Assembly: GCA_963682055.1 (NCBI GenBank)
Contig: OY821744.1
Coordinates: 9,650,835-9,714,834 of the forward strand
Direction: 5' to 3'
Length of the DNA stretch: 64,000 nt
Source of the DNA: Primula veris
Taxonomy: Eukaryota > Streptophyta > Magnoliopsida > Ericales > Primulaceae
This document shows, in pieces, positions 63,801-64,000 of the stretch; within the stretch, counting starts at the first letter, position 1, and each line of letters begins with the position of its first letter. The notes beneath the pieces were generated by a model, which was given only the letters and a program-made list of their open reading frames with translations, was not told the origin of the DNA and made no database searches. A program made the translations under genes and the position numbers.

Positions 63801-64000
63801 AACGATTTTGGACATGTCGCTCTAAATCGGAATCTTTGGTAAAACTAAATTGATTTGTCTAAAATGAGTCTTTATACTCCAGGTCCTGTCGTACCTTGTT
63901 GAGTTATAAGATATTCGAGAAAAACAGTGTTATCTGGTAATAGCTCAAGAAAGAATTAAAATTTCTTTACATAGCCTCCACTCAATACGACCAAAAGCGT
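60808..64000. other. Unassigned sequence, possible LTR remnant near 61.0-61.3 kb
   Basis: A TATA-like actatataaacggg (about 61174) is followed by a leader and by acacaacacgttatcggc (about 61286), which is reminiscent of the sequence after the 5' LTR in some copia elements. An LTR could run from tgttgtgattc (61042) to about 61291, but no second copy or gag follows. The 76-codon frame at 63177-63407 and 62-codon frame at 62589-62777 have no recognised motif. I call no gene in this stretch. Confidence 0.35.

Overview
The window is nuclear DNA of a flowering plant, probably a eudicot. It is AT-rich, its genes have GT-AG introns of up to about 3.5 kb, and the space between genes is filled with small DNA transposons, minisatellites and Ty1/copia retrotransposons. 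The encoded proteins (a plant E2 variant, an MBD protein, an F-box protein of the At2g27310 type) fit a eudicot. The species cannot be named from the sequence.

Genes. Four spliced genes lie on the minus strand in the first 20 kb: the 5' half of a UEV1/MMZ ubiquitin E2 variant (exons 1-2; the rest lies beyond the left edge), a complete 134-residue J-domain protein in five exons, an unrecognised 105-residue signal-anchored or secreted protein in two exons, and a 189-residue methyl-CpG-binding-domain protein in three exons. An intact single-exon F-box gene sits alone on the plus strand at 35.4-36.4 kb. A 71-codon coiled-coil reading frame with a TATA-like motif lies at 54.2-54.4 kb on the minus strand. 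All exon junctions given here were read by hand and keep the frame.

Transposons, by region. 12-13 kb: a PIF/Harbinger-type MITE inside a 170-bp tandem array. 16-31 kb: hAT-type MITEs with 8-bp target duplications, a SINE, CACTA-type and Stowaway MITEs, and two long-inverted-repeat elements carrying 21-bp minisatellites. 39.7-43 kb: a putative solo LTR with an array of palindromes, a complete TRIM, a Stowaway and a CACTA MITE. 44-52.9 kb: two degenerate copia elements in convergent orientation, fused through a 4-bp microhomology with loss of one end of each. 54.5-60.8 kb: a 963-bp hAT element and a 3.6-kb minisatellite-bearing long-inverted-repeat element.

The most unusual signal is the family-like set at 18.0-19.1, 26.2-29.1 and 57.2-60.8 kb. 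Imperfect terminal inverted repeats lead into a CT tract at one end and a GA tract at the other, and the interior is mostly minisatellite. The two large copies also share, in opposite orientation, a GC-rich exon-like block and a T-rich block containing ttttcggttt. No transposase is present, so any mobility would have to come from elsewhere. The last 3 kb contain nothing I can identify with confidence.
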